Assembly (NCBI GenBank): GCA_030278955.1
Contig: JAOANR010000013.1
Span: 45,420,191 to 45,484,190 of the forward strand
Source: Hygrophila difformis
Lineage: Eukaryota > Streptophyta > Magnoliopsida > Lamiales > Acanthaceae
Direction of reading: 5' to 3'
Length of the DNA stretch: 64,000 nucleotides
The notes below the pieces were generated by a model, which was given only the letters and a program-made list of their open reading frames with translations, was not told the DNA's origin and ran no database searches. Positions 30,580-42,370 of this stretch are shown one piece after another. Both the position numbers and the translations under genes were made by a program. Each line of letters begins with the position of its first letter. Position 1 is the first letter of the stretch.

Positions 30580-31735
30580 AAGTCACTGCTTCAAAACCCG
30601 CAATTTATTATCCATTAAAAAAACAATTAATTATAGGAAATCAAAATTAACGAGGTGAAGTAAACAAAAGTTCAACAAAAAAGCATTCTTGCAATTATGA
30701 TTAAGTTATACTACCAAACTTCACCAACTGGAGAGAGAAAGGAACGGGAATTCTTGAAGGTTACGCAATTTCACATACACATAATTTATGTACATGGTAA
30801 TTTTTATATCAATTTTTTTCTATATATATAAATGAGAAACTCTGCGTACCTTACAGGTTACTCCATTACAAAATTCTCGCATGTACTCCCATCACTTATC
30901 ATGAGCAAAAATAATGCAATTGTGTTGAATTTAGTAAAGATTTCCCTTTTGTCATCGGAGATTTTGGCGATTGGGTAAACGGAGATTCAATTTCAAACGG
31001 CATTGGGATCTCGCCCAGACAAATAAAAAAGATAAACCATAAAATATCATGTTTTACAGATCCTATTAAAAGCCAAATAGGACGGTGCGTTTCAACTATT
31101 TAGCAATTGGGCCGTACCATATATCAGTGGGCATAATTGGTCCAGCCCAATAGGCCCAATTTATTACTCTTCAGTACGTTTTTTTTCTTTTTGCCTAATA
31201 AGTATTAATAGCGTACCGTTTTTTTGGATACGTTATTTTTATGTATAAATGTTTAGTATTTAATGTAGGAGTAGATTAGTATTTAAAATAGGGGTAAATT
31301 AAGAATTTATGTGATGTAATTATAATGTATTTGAATTTTTAATTAATTTATTTATGTGTGATGTGATATTTGTGTGTTTGAAATTTCATATCATTATTTA
31401 TTAATGTGATATGATGGTAGTACGTTTGGTAATTAAAATATGTAATTATTTCCTAAAATGGAAATGTAACAATTGTAATAGAGCGAAATAAAAACGAAAA
31501 TGGAACGGAATTAGTGGGACGAGGGAGTACCCTTTTTTTTTTGGGTAACTCGTCTAATAAGTACTTGTAAGTTGTAACGTTTAAAAGTTATAGGAGTAAC
31601 ATTTATTTTAAAAACTATAAATAAAATTAAAGTGTCCCATAATTTTCATGAATTGAACGTCTTAATATTCTTTCCTAAATGAAGCATAGACTTAAAATAT
31701 GCGATTTTCACTTTTTTTTCCCCTTAATACTTGAT
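30580..31735. other. UXS upstream region, no gene
   Basis: AT-rich promoter-side sequence and spacer. No coding frame or delimited repeat recognised, apart from a 'gggacgagggagta' scrap at 31517-31530 resembling one end of a Stowaway element. Confidence 0.4.
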
Positions 31736-31751
31736 TAAAGTAATTCATCCA

Positions 31752-31931
31752 CCAATAGCAGTTGACTTGAATGGATTGGGGCTCTAGTCGCTTAAGCAAT
31801 GTCTCAGGTTCGAGCCCTGTGTATGCAAAAAATGCTTTGGGAGAGACGCCCTTAATTGCTCATGCAGATCCTCGAGGGATTAGTCTTGAGTCCAATGTGG
31901 GCTGCGGATACCTAACTAGTAATTCATGAAA
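31752..31931 (+). mobile_element. Full-length family-A SINE with 15-bp TSD
   Basis: A perfect 15-bp direct repeat (aaagtaattcatcca at 31737-31751 and 31932-31946) flanks a 180-bp unit. It has the tRNA-like box B (CTCAGGTTCGAGCCC), 'cctcgagggattagtcttg' and a short A-rich 3' end. This copy defines the family; others are at 15272, 35547, 43430, 44140 and 47066. Confidence 0.85.
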
Positions 31932-32017
31932 AAAGTAATTCATCCAATATGTTCCAAAAAAATAAATTTAATCACCTGGCTTTAATTGTTTAGAATACAA
32001 AATCAAATATTATTTTA

Positions 32018-32166
32018 TGAGGGATGGGGACTTAGCCCAAATGGTTAAGTCCCTCGACTTCCAACGGAAGGTTGGAGGTTCAACCGCCCCCTATCCCTCA
32101 CTTTTATTTCCCTTTGTAATTTGTGTGGCATGGGCTCCCACCACCCATTTTCTAGGTTGTTTAGAA

Positions 32167-32203
<37 letters not shown>

Positions 32204-32205
32204 TT
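32018..32205 (+). mobile_element. Family-B SINE with (AAT)n tail
   Basis: 'ggacttagcccaaatggtta' (box A region), GGTTGGAGGTTCAACC (box B), a 'gggctcccaccaccc' middle and a 3' (AAT)n run at about 32166-32203. Although it resembles a tRNA at first glance, it does not form an acceptor or anticodon arm. Confidence 0.6.
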
Positions 32206-32231
32206 ATGAAAAATGCCAAGCCTACAATAAC

Positions 32232-32350
32232 TATGGTTTGGAAAACAGCATATTGACCAGCATATAGCATATTGAAAGAGCATATTCTCTCACATTTCTC
32301 TCTCCGAATCTGCTATCTGCTAGCGGATCCGCTGACTCCCAAACATCCCT
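32232..32350. mobile_element. Small MITE, family of 5523 and 14208
   Basis: Contains 'gcatatagcatattgaaagagcatat', 'ctgctatctgctagcggatc' and the right end CTCCCAAACATCCC, all shared with 14208-14334. Confidence 0.55.
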
Positions 32351-32359
32351 TAATAAATT

Positions 32360-33955
32360 AAATTTGGGAGTTGATTTTTGCTGGAAATATACTACTACTT
32401 CATATGGTAACTATGGTTTATGTGCCCTCTCATTCTGCTCTTTTCTGAATTAAGACTACTCCAATTATTTTTTTATTTTTCTTTAACATTTAACACTTGA
32501 AGGTTGGTAAGGGTCTAAGGGATAGTGAAAATCCATATTCCGGACTTGCTATGTAGATGTCATACTTGTGCTATTGTGTGGGTTTTTTGTTTTTTGTTTT
32601 TTTTTTTTTTTTTTGTTTTTTTTTTTTTTTTTTAACACATGACAGTTTATTTTATTAATTTCTTTCCTTTTTATACCTTTATTAATTGGGGTTTAATTTG
32701 GGAATGTTACCTTATTGTATGCCCCGAAATCATGTGACAAATTTGATGTGGGATTTTCAATGTATTTTCCTTCCTTTTTCTTTGTATGTAGTGATGTTTG
32801 TTAATTATAATTTTTTAATCTTTTAGACCTTTTATGTATAGATTACTAATCCACTATTACATGTTAAGTACAATGAACTCATGTGTTCTACACACATTTA
32901 TATTTGCTTCGAAACAACTTCAAATGTGCTGCAACCATCTTTTAGTATATGAGATCTGTATACATATATTTTGTGAATTGTGTTGCGGACTCTTTTTATA
33001 TATGTTGCTAAGCCTGTTAGAGGTGTTTTTTAAATTGCATACACATGCTGTAATACTGATGATTTGATGCTATGTATTTGTTCATATGTTTTGAATTGCT
33101 GTCACCATTCATACTATTGTTATCATCAACACATGCTTCTTTTTTTATAGCATAGATTCAGTGATTCATTCATTGAATGCTTTCTTTTTTAGGATCCCGG
33201 TCTGCCGTACCCGTCAATATTGTATGCTTTCTTTTATTTCGGACTTGCAATTGCCACTCCACCCCCCCATATTTTGCCCCATTCTTAAATGGCAGTTACA
33301 AATCACACCAAAGTTACTCCATTAATTTAAGATTTCACAGATACACCTTCCATTTGCATTGAATGCATTTAATTAGTATAATTGCACAGCTTTTCCTCCC
33401 GCGGCACATTGGACCCTGCATCAGAACACGTTAGGAAATCCAGATTCTTAGTAAACATGATAGTAACTCTATTGTATTAAACTTACAGCAGCCCAATTAA
33501 TTAGAGAATGCAATTAAGAGAGAGTCCTCATTGAATAATGTGTCTAATTGCAGTTTAATTTGCTGGCAAAATTAAAGAATGAAGGTGAGAATTGACATAC
33601 TCCAAATAAATTAGACTTACTGTAAAAGAAACGGTCAGAATCATCTGCAGGTAGGGTTATGGATGTTATGTGTGATTAGACTTTTCCAGATGTTTCCCAA
33701 AATATAACACCGGACATTTTTGTACTTTAGTTTTTACCGCTTTCCTTATGTGTGTAATAATAATACACACAATTACGTTCCTAACTTCATTTGAATCCAC
33801 CAATTGACATCTTCACTTTTGACGAATGTGATTAATTAATTCTCCTAATTGATTTGAAATATTTAAGAGGTTTAGAAAGACAAATATGAGAAGAGAAGAG
33901 TAAATAAAAAAGAATTAAAATTAAAGTAGGTTGCGAAAATGAGCCTATTCCATTT
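32360..33955. other. Intergenic, nothing recognised
   Basis: AT-rich, with T-runs at 32580-32632. Open frames are short and without domains. Confidence 0.45.
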
Positions 33956-33959
33956 TTGA

Positions 33960-34683
33960 TAGGGATGTCAATTTCAGGTTTCGGGTCGTGTTCGTATCGG
34001 GTTGATCAGGTTGTATAATATTTTAGGTCGGGTTTCGGGTCGACCTGATTTCGGAAAAAACCCAGAATGACCAAACCCAAACCTGAAATTTTTTGTATCG
34101 TTCAGGTTCGTTTTTTCGGGTTATAGGCCAAAATTGACACAATTTCAGGTTTCGGGTAGGGGTGTCAATTTGAACACAAACCCAAAAAATGAACCTGACC
34201 GACATGAAAAATTTCAGGTTTGGGTTTAGTCATTTTGGGTTTTTTTCAAATCAGGTCGACCCGATACCCGACCTGAAATATTGTACCACTTGCTCAACCT
34301 GACACGAACACGACCTGAAAGCTGAAATTGTCCCAATTTTGGCCTATAACCCGAAAAAACGAACCCGAACGGCACGAAAAAATTCAGGTTTGGGTTTGAT
34401 CATTTTGGATTTTTTTTCCGAAATCAGGTCGACCCAAAACCCGACCAGAAATATTATACAACCTGATCAACCCGACACGAACACGACCCGAAACCTGAAA
34501 TTGACACCCCAAGTTTCGGGTCGTGTTAGTATCAGGTTGAGCAGGTGGTATAATATTTCAGGTCGGGTATCGGGTCGACCTTATTTGAAAAAAAACCCAA
34601 TATGACTAAACCCAAACCTAAAATTTTTCGTATCGGTCGGATTCGTTTTTTCGGGTTCGTGCCCAAATTCACACCCCTAATTA
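33960..34683. mobile_element. hAT-type element, perfect 8-bp TSD, hosting a second copy
   Basis: Flanked by atttttga (33952-33959 and 34684-34691). The left end is TAGGGATGTCAATTT and the right end mirrors it imperfectly (AAATTCACACCCCTAATTA). The interior is degenerate 'cgggtcgacctgatttcgg' repeats. Open frames across it are repeat artefacts. Confidence 0.75.
34157..34512. mobile_element. Second hAT-type element nested in the first
   Basis: TAGGGGTGTCAATTTG at the left and AATTGACACCCCAA at the right, flanked by a perfect 8-bp TSD gtttcggg (34149-34156 and 34513-34520). It belongs to the same sequence family as its host. Confidence 0.75.
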
Positions 34684-34903
34684 ATTTTTGAGCGACAATA
34701 GGTATATTCAGAATTGAGACTACATAAATGGACGGGGCCGCCAACACAAGCATGGGCTGCATGAGTGTCCCGACGGTCCAAAAAACGGAATGCATAGCAT
34801 ACCTTCTTATGCCTGTGTTGACTTTAATGATCTCAATTAGATATTCAAACTTTAATGGCTAAAAAATACTAGAATGTCAATGTATGTAATCTCTACCTTC
34901 TAA

Positions 34904-35349
34904 GGCCATCTCCAACAAAACTCTCTTATTTTTTCCTAACTCTCCTACTTTTTCCCACCACATCATCTTCTCTTTCTTCCACATCATTAATTAACTTTAT
35001 CTCATTTTCATTTCTAATAAAACAACTCAATATTTTCCACATCATTACTGTAAAGAATTTAAATAAAAATATAAGAAAAATCTTTTTAATTAATTTTTTT
35101 TACAGAATTATTTATTTGTTTATATTTAAAATTATTGTATTTTAAAATTTAAAACAAAAAAAAGTGAAAACAAAAAAGAAAAAAAATATTAAAAAAAATA
35201 AAAAAGGCTGCAAAAGCTGCTGGGCACAGTGTGCCCGGCAGTGCTCCTCCAATTTGGAGGAGCATGCGCCAATTTGGAGGAGCATTTTGCTGACGTGGCG
35301 CAGGGCAGGGGCGAGCAAAAAAACTTTGCTCGTCCCGTTGCAGATGCCC
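34904..35349. mobile_element. PIF/Harbinger-like MITE
   Basis: The left end GGCCATCTCCAAC is mirrored by GTTGCAGATGCCC, flanked by TAA on both sides. The right half contains a GC-rich block with two 'caatttggaggagca' copies. Confidence 0.55.
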
Positions 35350-35546
35350 TAATGATCTATTTTGACTCATAAACAATCCGTGTCTTCTGTTGACTTCATC
35401 AATAATTGACCCAAAAACAGGGCTCAAATTCATTGTGGAGGCCCAATGCCAAATATCGAATTTATCGTAACCCAAAAGTAAAACCACGAGCTCCTTCTCG
35501 TACCCTATTTTAATTATAAACACAAACAAAAACAAAAATAGACACA

Positions 35547-35640
35547 TATGCAGAATTATGCTTTTGTAGAGGCAACCCTTCAATCCACCAGATCCTCGAG
35601 GGATTAATCTTGGGCCCAATGTAGCATGAGGATACCCGAT
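35547..35640 (+). mobile_element. Truncated family-A SINE
   Basis: Contains only the 3' half: 'tatgcagaattatgctttt', 'cctcgagggattaatcttgg', 'gaggataccc'. The tRNA-like 5' part is missing. Confidence 0.6.
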
Positions 35641-35659
35641 ACACGTCAAAAACAGACAC

Positions 35660-36033
35660 ATAGCTAGGTTAAATGGAGCTAGGTAATGAGTAGACGTATG
35701 ATGCAGCATGCATGTGGTGATCGATGTGTGATCAGTGATGGATACATGGGTGTATCATATGCAATGCTTTTGCTTTTGATGCTTTTTTGGACATACATTA
35801 TTAATTAACAAATATTACACGGATAAGGGTATGCCCATTTCTCCATTGACTACACTGCCTTCTTCTCCATTTTCGGAACCTTTGATTCGACACAACCATG
35901 CCGCTTCCCTAATTATTATTATTAAATTCATTTCATTTTCATTTTCTCAATATATGTAAGTATATATACTCATAATTAATTATTTGGCAGCAGTGGCAGT
36001 GCATGTATTGATGCATACACAAACACCCACGCA

Positions 36034-36066
<33 letters not shown>

Positions 36067-37180
36067 CATTTCATCGTACCCAAAAAAAAATAAAAATAAA
36101 AAATTATACCGCCGTATGTACCCATCCATATATATATTACTAATTCATAAACCCTTTTGAGTTTTGAGTAAATAAAATTTCTATAAATTACTCATTTTTT
36201 TTTTCCATCCTACGATACTATTTTGTGACTGATTTTTAAGCCATTAAATTCAATAATATTATTCATATACATATATTTATAACATTATACCTCTAAATAA
36301 TTAAACTTAATTCCAAATTAAAGTGTCAGCTTATCCGATTCAATCAATCATTTTCCTTTTAAAATTACTCTAATGATAATGTTGTTGTTCCATTATATAT
36401 GCCCACTGACCTAATCTCCCAATGTGTGTATTCATCAGTGGTAAGTAGTAGTATAATAATTTAATTTCTTTTTAAAAAAATAATCAAGTAAAAATGTGTA
36501 AATTTTATAAATAGTACTAGTACTGTATTTCATTTAGATGGGAGAGGGAAGGCCGTACGTCAATCAAGACCTGGTGTATGTGTACCTCAAAATGTACCTT
36601 AGACATACAAAACTGAAACAAAAAATATTTGATTGCTCAGAATCCAGATCATCCTGGTTCTTGCATTATGTCTTCTTTTATCACATTCAATTCAGATATG
36701 TATCATAGTACTAGTATTTATTATGTTACGACAAAATGCGCAATGATGAACAAAATACAGATTGGTTTAATTAATTTGGTTATGGCTTAATTAATTAATT
36801 AGGTAATCCTCCTAGTAACTCTATATTCCATGTGTATACTTAAAAAGAGTGAGTCTGACTATGATGCTATATTCGCAGAAGTTAATGTTTTTATAAATTA
36901 GAGTTATTATTCAAATTTACATTATTGTGAATTGCAAATGTAGCAATATAATGTAGCAACGCAACATATATAAATTCTTCAACAGCACTATACTACTATA
37001 TGTTATGTACGGTAGAATTAGGTCAACAGCAGTTTTGAAGGCAAGAATTCATACCTCTATGTAATGGAATCATAAGACACAAATGTCACACCTCTTCTTC
37101 TTGTACTATTTCTTCATATTCACAAAAGTGTATTATTAGGGTTAATTACTCCTTTATACTATAATATATACTGTGAGTGT
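35660..37180. other. Spacer upstream of CRC
   Basis: AT-rich, with a T-run at 36032-36066. No gene found. It is promoter-distal to the CRC gene; no CArG box or other site is claimed. Confidence 0.4.
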
Positions 37181-37186
37181 GTATTA

Positions 37187-37445
37187 CTTCCTCCGTTTTT
37201 TTTTTTTAAAAAAAATCTTACACTTCCCTCTGCATATATGCCAATGCACATTTTCAACGATTAATAACTCAAATTCGGTACAAGTAAAAATTCTAAAAAT
37301 TTGATATTTAAAAACTACAAGATAAGACGAATCCAACAAGATCTCAAATGGCTATATTTTGTCTTCTATAACTATAACAAAAATAGAAGTCAAAGTGCTA
37401 CAATGAACAACAATAAAAAATCAAAACGTAACACTACGGAGGGAA
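37187..37445. mobile_element. MITE, intact relative of the 25-1241 element
   Basis: Starts CTTCCTCCGTTTTTT and ends CTACGGAGGGAA. It shares 'atgccaatgcacattttcaa' and the 'aactataacaaaaatagaag' block with 25-1241, and has no MULE insertion. It sits about 290 bp upstream of the CRC TATA box. Confidence 0.6.
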
Positions 37446-37736
37446 TATGTATGGTATGTTAACCAAAGAGCACCCATAGGTTTCAATATAGCATGAGTAT
37501 ATGACTTTATATCCATATTCGTGTAGTAGCATATTTTGTATGATGAGTAAAATCCAGATTTGTCCCCTAGTCAGAAAATGTCTGTACCATGTAGCTGTCT
37601 TAGTTATCCTAGATTTTCTTCTTTTCAATCTAAATAAATACCAGACACCCTCCATTCCAGCTGTCACCCCACCACTACCCCAGAGCCCAGACCCAAACCC
37701 TAGTTAAATTTCACTTTTAGCTTATAAACAAACCCC

Positions 37737-37743
37737 TATATAA
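37737..37743 (+). promoter_or_regulatory. TATA box of the CRC gene
   Basis: TATATAA in the context cccctatataagta, 130 bp upstream of the ATG. A 15-codon upstream frame at 37766-37813 begins near the expected transcription start, so it may not be in the mRNA. Confidence 0.55.
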
Positions 37744-37872
37744 GTAGTTTATATAACTCATAACCATGTGTGGGAGGGAACATTTGATGATAAACTCAAG
37801 TATAATCAATTGAACTCAACACTCTATATATCTTCTTCTTCTTCAATTCCTAACTGGGAGTCAGAATTAACC

Positions 37873-39514
37873 ATGGATTTGGCTCAATCATCCTCATCCG
37901 ACCATCTTTGCTATGTCCGGTGTAACTTCTGCAACACTGTTCTTGCGGTAACAACTCATTATCAGTTCTTTTTCTTCTTGTCACTTTATGGATGTTTCAC
38001 TAGCTAGCTGGTGTTTATGTAGTATAATTATTTTGTTAGAAATTGAAGCAACAATTTATGTGGATTCAAGCTTATATGTGCAGATAGATGTCTGTGCCAA
38101 TTTATTTCTGATGGAAGTATTTCAAAAAGCCCTAATTTTTTTTAAGAAAAAAAAATTAGGTATTTTCTCCATATCATGATTTTGAAGAAATATAATGACC
38201 TTTCTTGGTGTGAAATCTCCCCATAGTGGACTAATTTGGCGCAATCATAGGTTGGGATTCCATGCAAGAGATTGCTGGAGACGGTGACGGTGAAATGTGG
38301 GCACTGCAGCAACCTCTCTTTTCTGACCACTAAGCCTTCATTGCAACCTCAGTTCCATGATCATCATCATCAAACCAGCAGTCATCAGGTAATTAATTAA
38401 TTGTTACTTCAGCCATTATGTACATATCTGTAGGTTGGTGTTAATTACACTATTACATAGTATGTACTAGCTTGGAATGTTTTCAATCAATACTAAATAA
38501 TGTTTCCACAATAGACCTTCTGCAGTGAGTTTAAAAAGGGGCAATCTTCATCGTCGTCTTCCTCCACAACAACAGAGCCTTCGTCCCCAAAAGCTGCGTT
38601 TGTTGTTAAACGTACGAATATGCTGTCTATATTTTGGTTAAGTCATAACCTTAGTTTTCCAGAATATGTACTTAAAAAGTTTTGCAAATCTGATTTTGTA
38701 GCTCCTGAGAAGAAGCACAGACTTCCATCTGCTTACAATAGATTCATGAAGTAAGAAAAAAAAAACAAAAAATGCTTGACCTCAATAGATCTATGCATAT
38801 CACTGTATATAATTGTTTGTTGTTGTTCACCAACTAGAGAGGAGATACAGCGCATCAAAACTGCGAATCCAGAGATACCCCACCGAGAGGCTTTTAGTGC
38901 AGCAGCCAAAAATGTGAGTTCCTCTTGATTAATTTGGTCATCTATTTGAATCACTCGTTTGAAATTTCATAAAAGAAATAAACCCTTGATCAGATCTAGA
39001 TAACCTTGTCGATCTAATTTTAAAGATGAAGGAAATAAATCAAGCAGTGTAGCATGTCACTGGAAATATATATCCATAGAAGCTAAAGTTGCCATAATCC
39101 AATGCTACTACTATATTGTGCGCATCAATTTGTAACGAAAAAAAGAATAATTCGAAATAGAAAATATTAAAAACTATGAATGCCATAAAAGTTACCAAAT
39201 TGCATATAAAGTGTACCTGTTCTTCTGTGTCTGACAACAGTATTAAAAAACAAAAATTGCACGTAAATTAGAAAATAATGCTGATTTCCTTTTACTATAA
39301 ATATCTGAAATAAAATCTTGTGACAGTGGGCAAGGTACATTCCAAACTCCTCAGGGGTGACATTTTCCAATGGCTGTAACAGCGTAAGAAACCAGTCCTT
39401 GCCCTTTCTACCCTTTCATATAGTTAATTCGTTCATCACTTCATCTGATGCTCTTTTGGGGTCAGACAATTTTCTTACAAATTTTTTCAACTCTTTATTT
39501 GGTTGCAGGGTTAA
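37873..39514 (+). CDS. CRC: CRABS CLAW, YABBY transcription factor
   Basis: Seven exons: 37873-37947, 38251-38388, 38515-38611, 38702-38750, 38838-38913, 39327-39383, 39509-39514; 165 residues. The YABBY C2C2 zinc finger has Cys17/Cys20 and Cys41/Cys44 (VRCNFC and VKCGHC). A Ser-rich linker includes a seven-Ser run. The HMG-like YABBY domain runs from about 104 to 152 ([16 protein letters not shown] through [13 protein letters not shown]). These features, especially '[11 protein letters not shown]', the Ser run and 'FVVKPPEKK', match CRC/DROOPING LEAF rather than FIL, YAB2, YAB5 or INO. CRC acts in the nucleus in carpel fusion, nectary formation and floral meristem termination. The last intron (125 bp) leaves only Gly plus stop in exon 7; if it were retained the frame would run 51 residues further to 39539. 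Confidence 0.92.
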
Positions 39515-39888
39515 GTTGTGTAGTATGAAAGAAAGCTGAGCCAAGACTCAGGCAGTTTGCTACTAATAAATATCGCTGGTTTAAAGACAATTTGAACCAC
39601 CAATGTAACTAGCTTGGCTACTACTGGCTAGGGTGTTTGGTTTCATCTATCAAGCTTTGTTTGTCAAATTATGCAGCAGATATTTATGTTCTTTTTATAT
39701 TTCATGTGAGTGAATTTGTTCCTTCTCAATGATTGGAGATGGTATAGTTTCACCTTCAGACATCCCAGACATTGTCTGTATTAATCAATGGGTTTTATGG
39801 TATATTTTATGTGTGTGTGTTCATACTGAATGTTGACAGTAGTGTATGATTCTGTTTACTGACACTGAACATTATGGAATCATATGAC

Positions 39889-40496
39889 TAGGGCTGGGGA
39901 AAAATACCGAATATACCGCATACCGCGCATATCGTGCCGAAAAAATACCGAGAATACCGAAATTTTCGGTATACCGTAATTTTCGGTAGGGTATGATACC
40001 GTACCGTAAGATTTCGGTACGGTAACGGTATAAATTTTTTGATACCGCGGTATACCGTTACCGTACCGAACTTCGGTAAATACCGCGGTATCGGTATACC
40101 GGTATGTACCGATTCTTCGGTATGTCGGTATATACTGCAATACCGGTATATACCGTAATACCGATATGCTGATATATAGAGAATATTCGGTATGTCGGTA
40201 TATACCGTAATACCGATATGTCGGTATATAGCGAATGTTCGGTATGTCGGTATATACCGTGATACCGGTATGTCGGTATATACCGAAGGTTCGGTATACC
40301 GGTATATACCGAACATACCGAAATATCGGTATGGCAATGGTATGAAAATATTTCATACCGAAAATTTCGGTATACCGAAGATCGGTATACCGAAATGTGC
40401 GGTACGGCAACGGTATGAAAATTTCCATACCGTAAGGTTCGGTACGGTATACGGTACGGCGAAATTTTTTCCGTATACCGTACCGACCCACCCCTA
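39889..40496. mobile_element. hAT-type element built of 'ggtatataccg' repeats, perfect 8-bp TSD
   Basis: Ends TAGGGCTGGGG and CCCACCCCTA, flanked by catatgac (39881-39888 and 40497-40504). The interior is a dense array of short palindromic words such as CGGTATACCG and CGGTATATACCG, so both strands look coding in several frames. It lies 375 bp downstream of the CRC stop, between CRC and the convergent SBP-box gene. Confidence 0.85.
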
Positions 40497-40851
40497 CATA
40501 TGACTGTGTGTTGAGTCGGATCACATTTCATTATCAAAATCTGTCCTGTTAATATACTACTAATATACAGCAAGTGGCAATTAACAAATATAGGGCTGTG
40601 AGAAAGCGAGGCTGCAAAGTTAATCAACACAAGTCAAATACCATGTGCCCTGATTATTAGGTAAATGCATAATTGCATAATCAAGAACACTGATAGGGAC
40701 TCAAATGAGAACGTATGATCTAAATCATTAATTCTCAAGAATAACAAAACCAATGAACCAAACATTGTCAAACATCTTTCAGATTCAATTGCTTTACAAA
40801 CATAAGGAATGACAAACCAAGAAGCCTTTTTTCTTTATGAAATCTTTTCAA

Positions 40852-42370
40852 CTAGTGAAGGGATGTCAGGACATTTTCAGGGGCAGAGGTTTTCTGCTGC
40901 TCTTGAACTCTCTGCAGGTGTAATGACAACTGAAGTAAGTCGACAGTGTCGGCAGTTGTTGCACCCCCAGGTTCGTGTAGCGGTGTTTGGAAGCTAAGGG
41001 AGACACTGGCATCAGGAATTCTTGCCTCGAAATATGATGGTGCGATTTTTCCGAGAGGTTGGCCGGCCTTCTGATTCGCAAGCGCTGCGATTTCTGAGTT
41101 GATTAATAGGCTCTGAGGTTGAGCTGACAGAAGAGAGTGAGCAGAGCTGGTATACAAGCCGGATAACTCAACAGCCAATAATGGAGAGTTGAGACTAGTT
41201 TCGTGAGGTGGCTGCCAGGGTCCGAAGGCCTGGGGTGCTACCGACTTAGATGTTTGAGTTGTCTCCGACTTAAGGGGCCTGATTTGGCTATTCGGCTCGC
41301 TACATTGCCAGCTGAAGAAATCCGTGTTGAATAACATGGAACCTGCAAAACGCACAGCATACATCACCGTTTTACAGAGGCCAAGCAGTCTCAGATTGAC
41401 TCATGATTTAGGGATGTTGGTCGAGCTTATTACCAAATCGAGTGTCCAGTTGAGGCCTTCGCCTTCTCTCGTTGTGGTCAGCGAGACGCTTTCGACAACT
41501 GCGCTTGCCTTCATCAAATTCTGCCAGTATGTGAAATCTGCAACAGAATTGATTACCTTAAAAGACCAATAATCTGTATCCTATTTCCTCACCCAAATGA
41601 AAGACACAAACAGAAGCTTTCGTAAAACCAAACAGTTAATATCAAACAGACAATGCTACTGAATGTTAACTAGTTTTTCACTCCCTATTTTACATCAAAG
41701 AGTTAATCTAACAAAGGATGCAAATTAACCTCTACCTGCTGCATTGCTGGCAAAACCTTTGACGAGCACCATTTACAATAACTACAGACGTTTTTGAGTG
41801 AACATCACATACTTTGTGCTTTCTGTGGTAATCCTTTAAGGAACTCAAATCCTTGTTGCAACCATGAACAAGGCACATTGGAATCTGAGGCGGACAATTT
41901 TCAAGGCGGGCTCTTTTGGCGGACAATGCTGGGCCTCGAGAAAACAAAGAGTGCTCAACAGAAAAATGATCACACCTAGAGTCTGGTGAAGTGACCGAGT
42001 TCATAATCTCCAAACCAGTCGGTACCAATTTCTTTGGACTGGTTTCGACTGCCAAATTGGAAATTCTAGAGCCAATTGCTACCGAAGAACTTGGTGTGAT
42101 GGTAGGAACAGAAGTTGAAGATTTAACAGAGCCACGATTAGCATCATCAACCAAATGTTGAGGACTGATGATCGATTTTCTAGGCATATCTAGCAAACCA
42201 GATTCTATCGATTCCATACCCTGAAATATATCACTTAACGCGACGGGAAAGCCTTCAACATTCCAGCCCTTCTCTAGATTTCTACTTCTCGTAAGACTAT
42301 CAACGTGCAATTCTACATCACCAGCCAAAGGAAGTTCTCTTCCCTCTAGAGTGAAGCTTAAAGGTTCCAT
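40852..42370 (-). CDS. SBP-box (SPL) transcription factor, miR156 target
   Basis: Three coding exons: 42370-41736, 41537-41434, 41342-40852; 409 residues. The SBP domain (about 166-241) has both zinc sites: Cys166, Cys171, Cys188, His191 and Cys207, Cys210, His214, Cys226. The bipartite nuclear signal overlaps the end ([17 protein letters not shown]). The standard SBP intron falls at the Arg codon of QQCSR|FH. The first intron is 198 bp and the second 91 bp. A miR156-complementary site lies in exon 3. Family members bind GTAC-core DNA and control phase change and flowering. The paralogue is uncertain; SPL6/13/16-type by size and single-domain layout. A TATA box about 700 bp upstream suggests a long or spliced leader. 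Confidence 0.92.
41125..41144 (-). promoter_or_regulatory. miR156 target site in the SPL coding region
   Basis: The plus strand reads TGACAGAAGAGAGTGAGCAG, identical to canonical miR156 except the last base, so the minus-strand mRNA is a near-perfect complement. It encodes the usual peptide context, here AHSLLS (family norm ALSLLS). Confidence 0.9.

Noticed and set aside
32030..32100. tRNA gene resembling 'ggacttagcccaaatggtta... ggttcaacc'
   Set aside because: Box A and B are recognisable but no acceptor or anticodon stem forms, and a SINE body with (AAT)n tail follows.
34339..34605. Arg/Asp/Thr-rich open frame
   Set aside because: Translation of 'cgggtcgacct' hAT subterminal repeats.
35149..35709. 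186-codon minus-strand frame
   Set aside because: It runs through a PIF/Harbinger-like MITE, a SINE fragment and poly-T; composition is not gene-like.
37766..37813. 15-codon upstream open frame before CRC
   Set aside because: Its ATG lies about where transcription should start from the TATA box at 37737, so it is probably not in the mRNA.
39880..40630. Open frames of 103 to 214 codons on both strands
   Set aside because: They are translations of the CGGTATACCG repeat inside a hAT element with a perfect TSD; composition is low-complexity in every frame.
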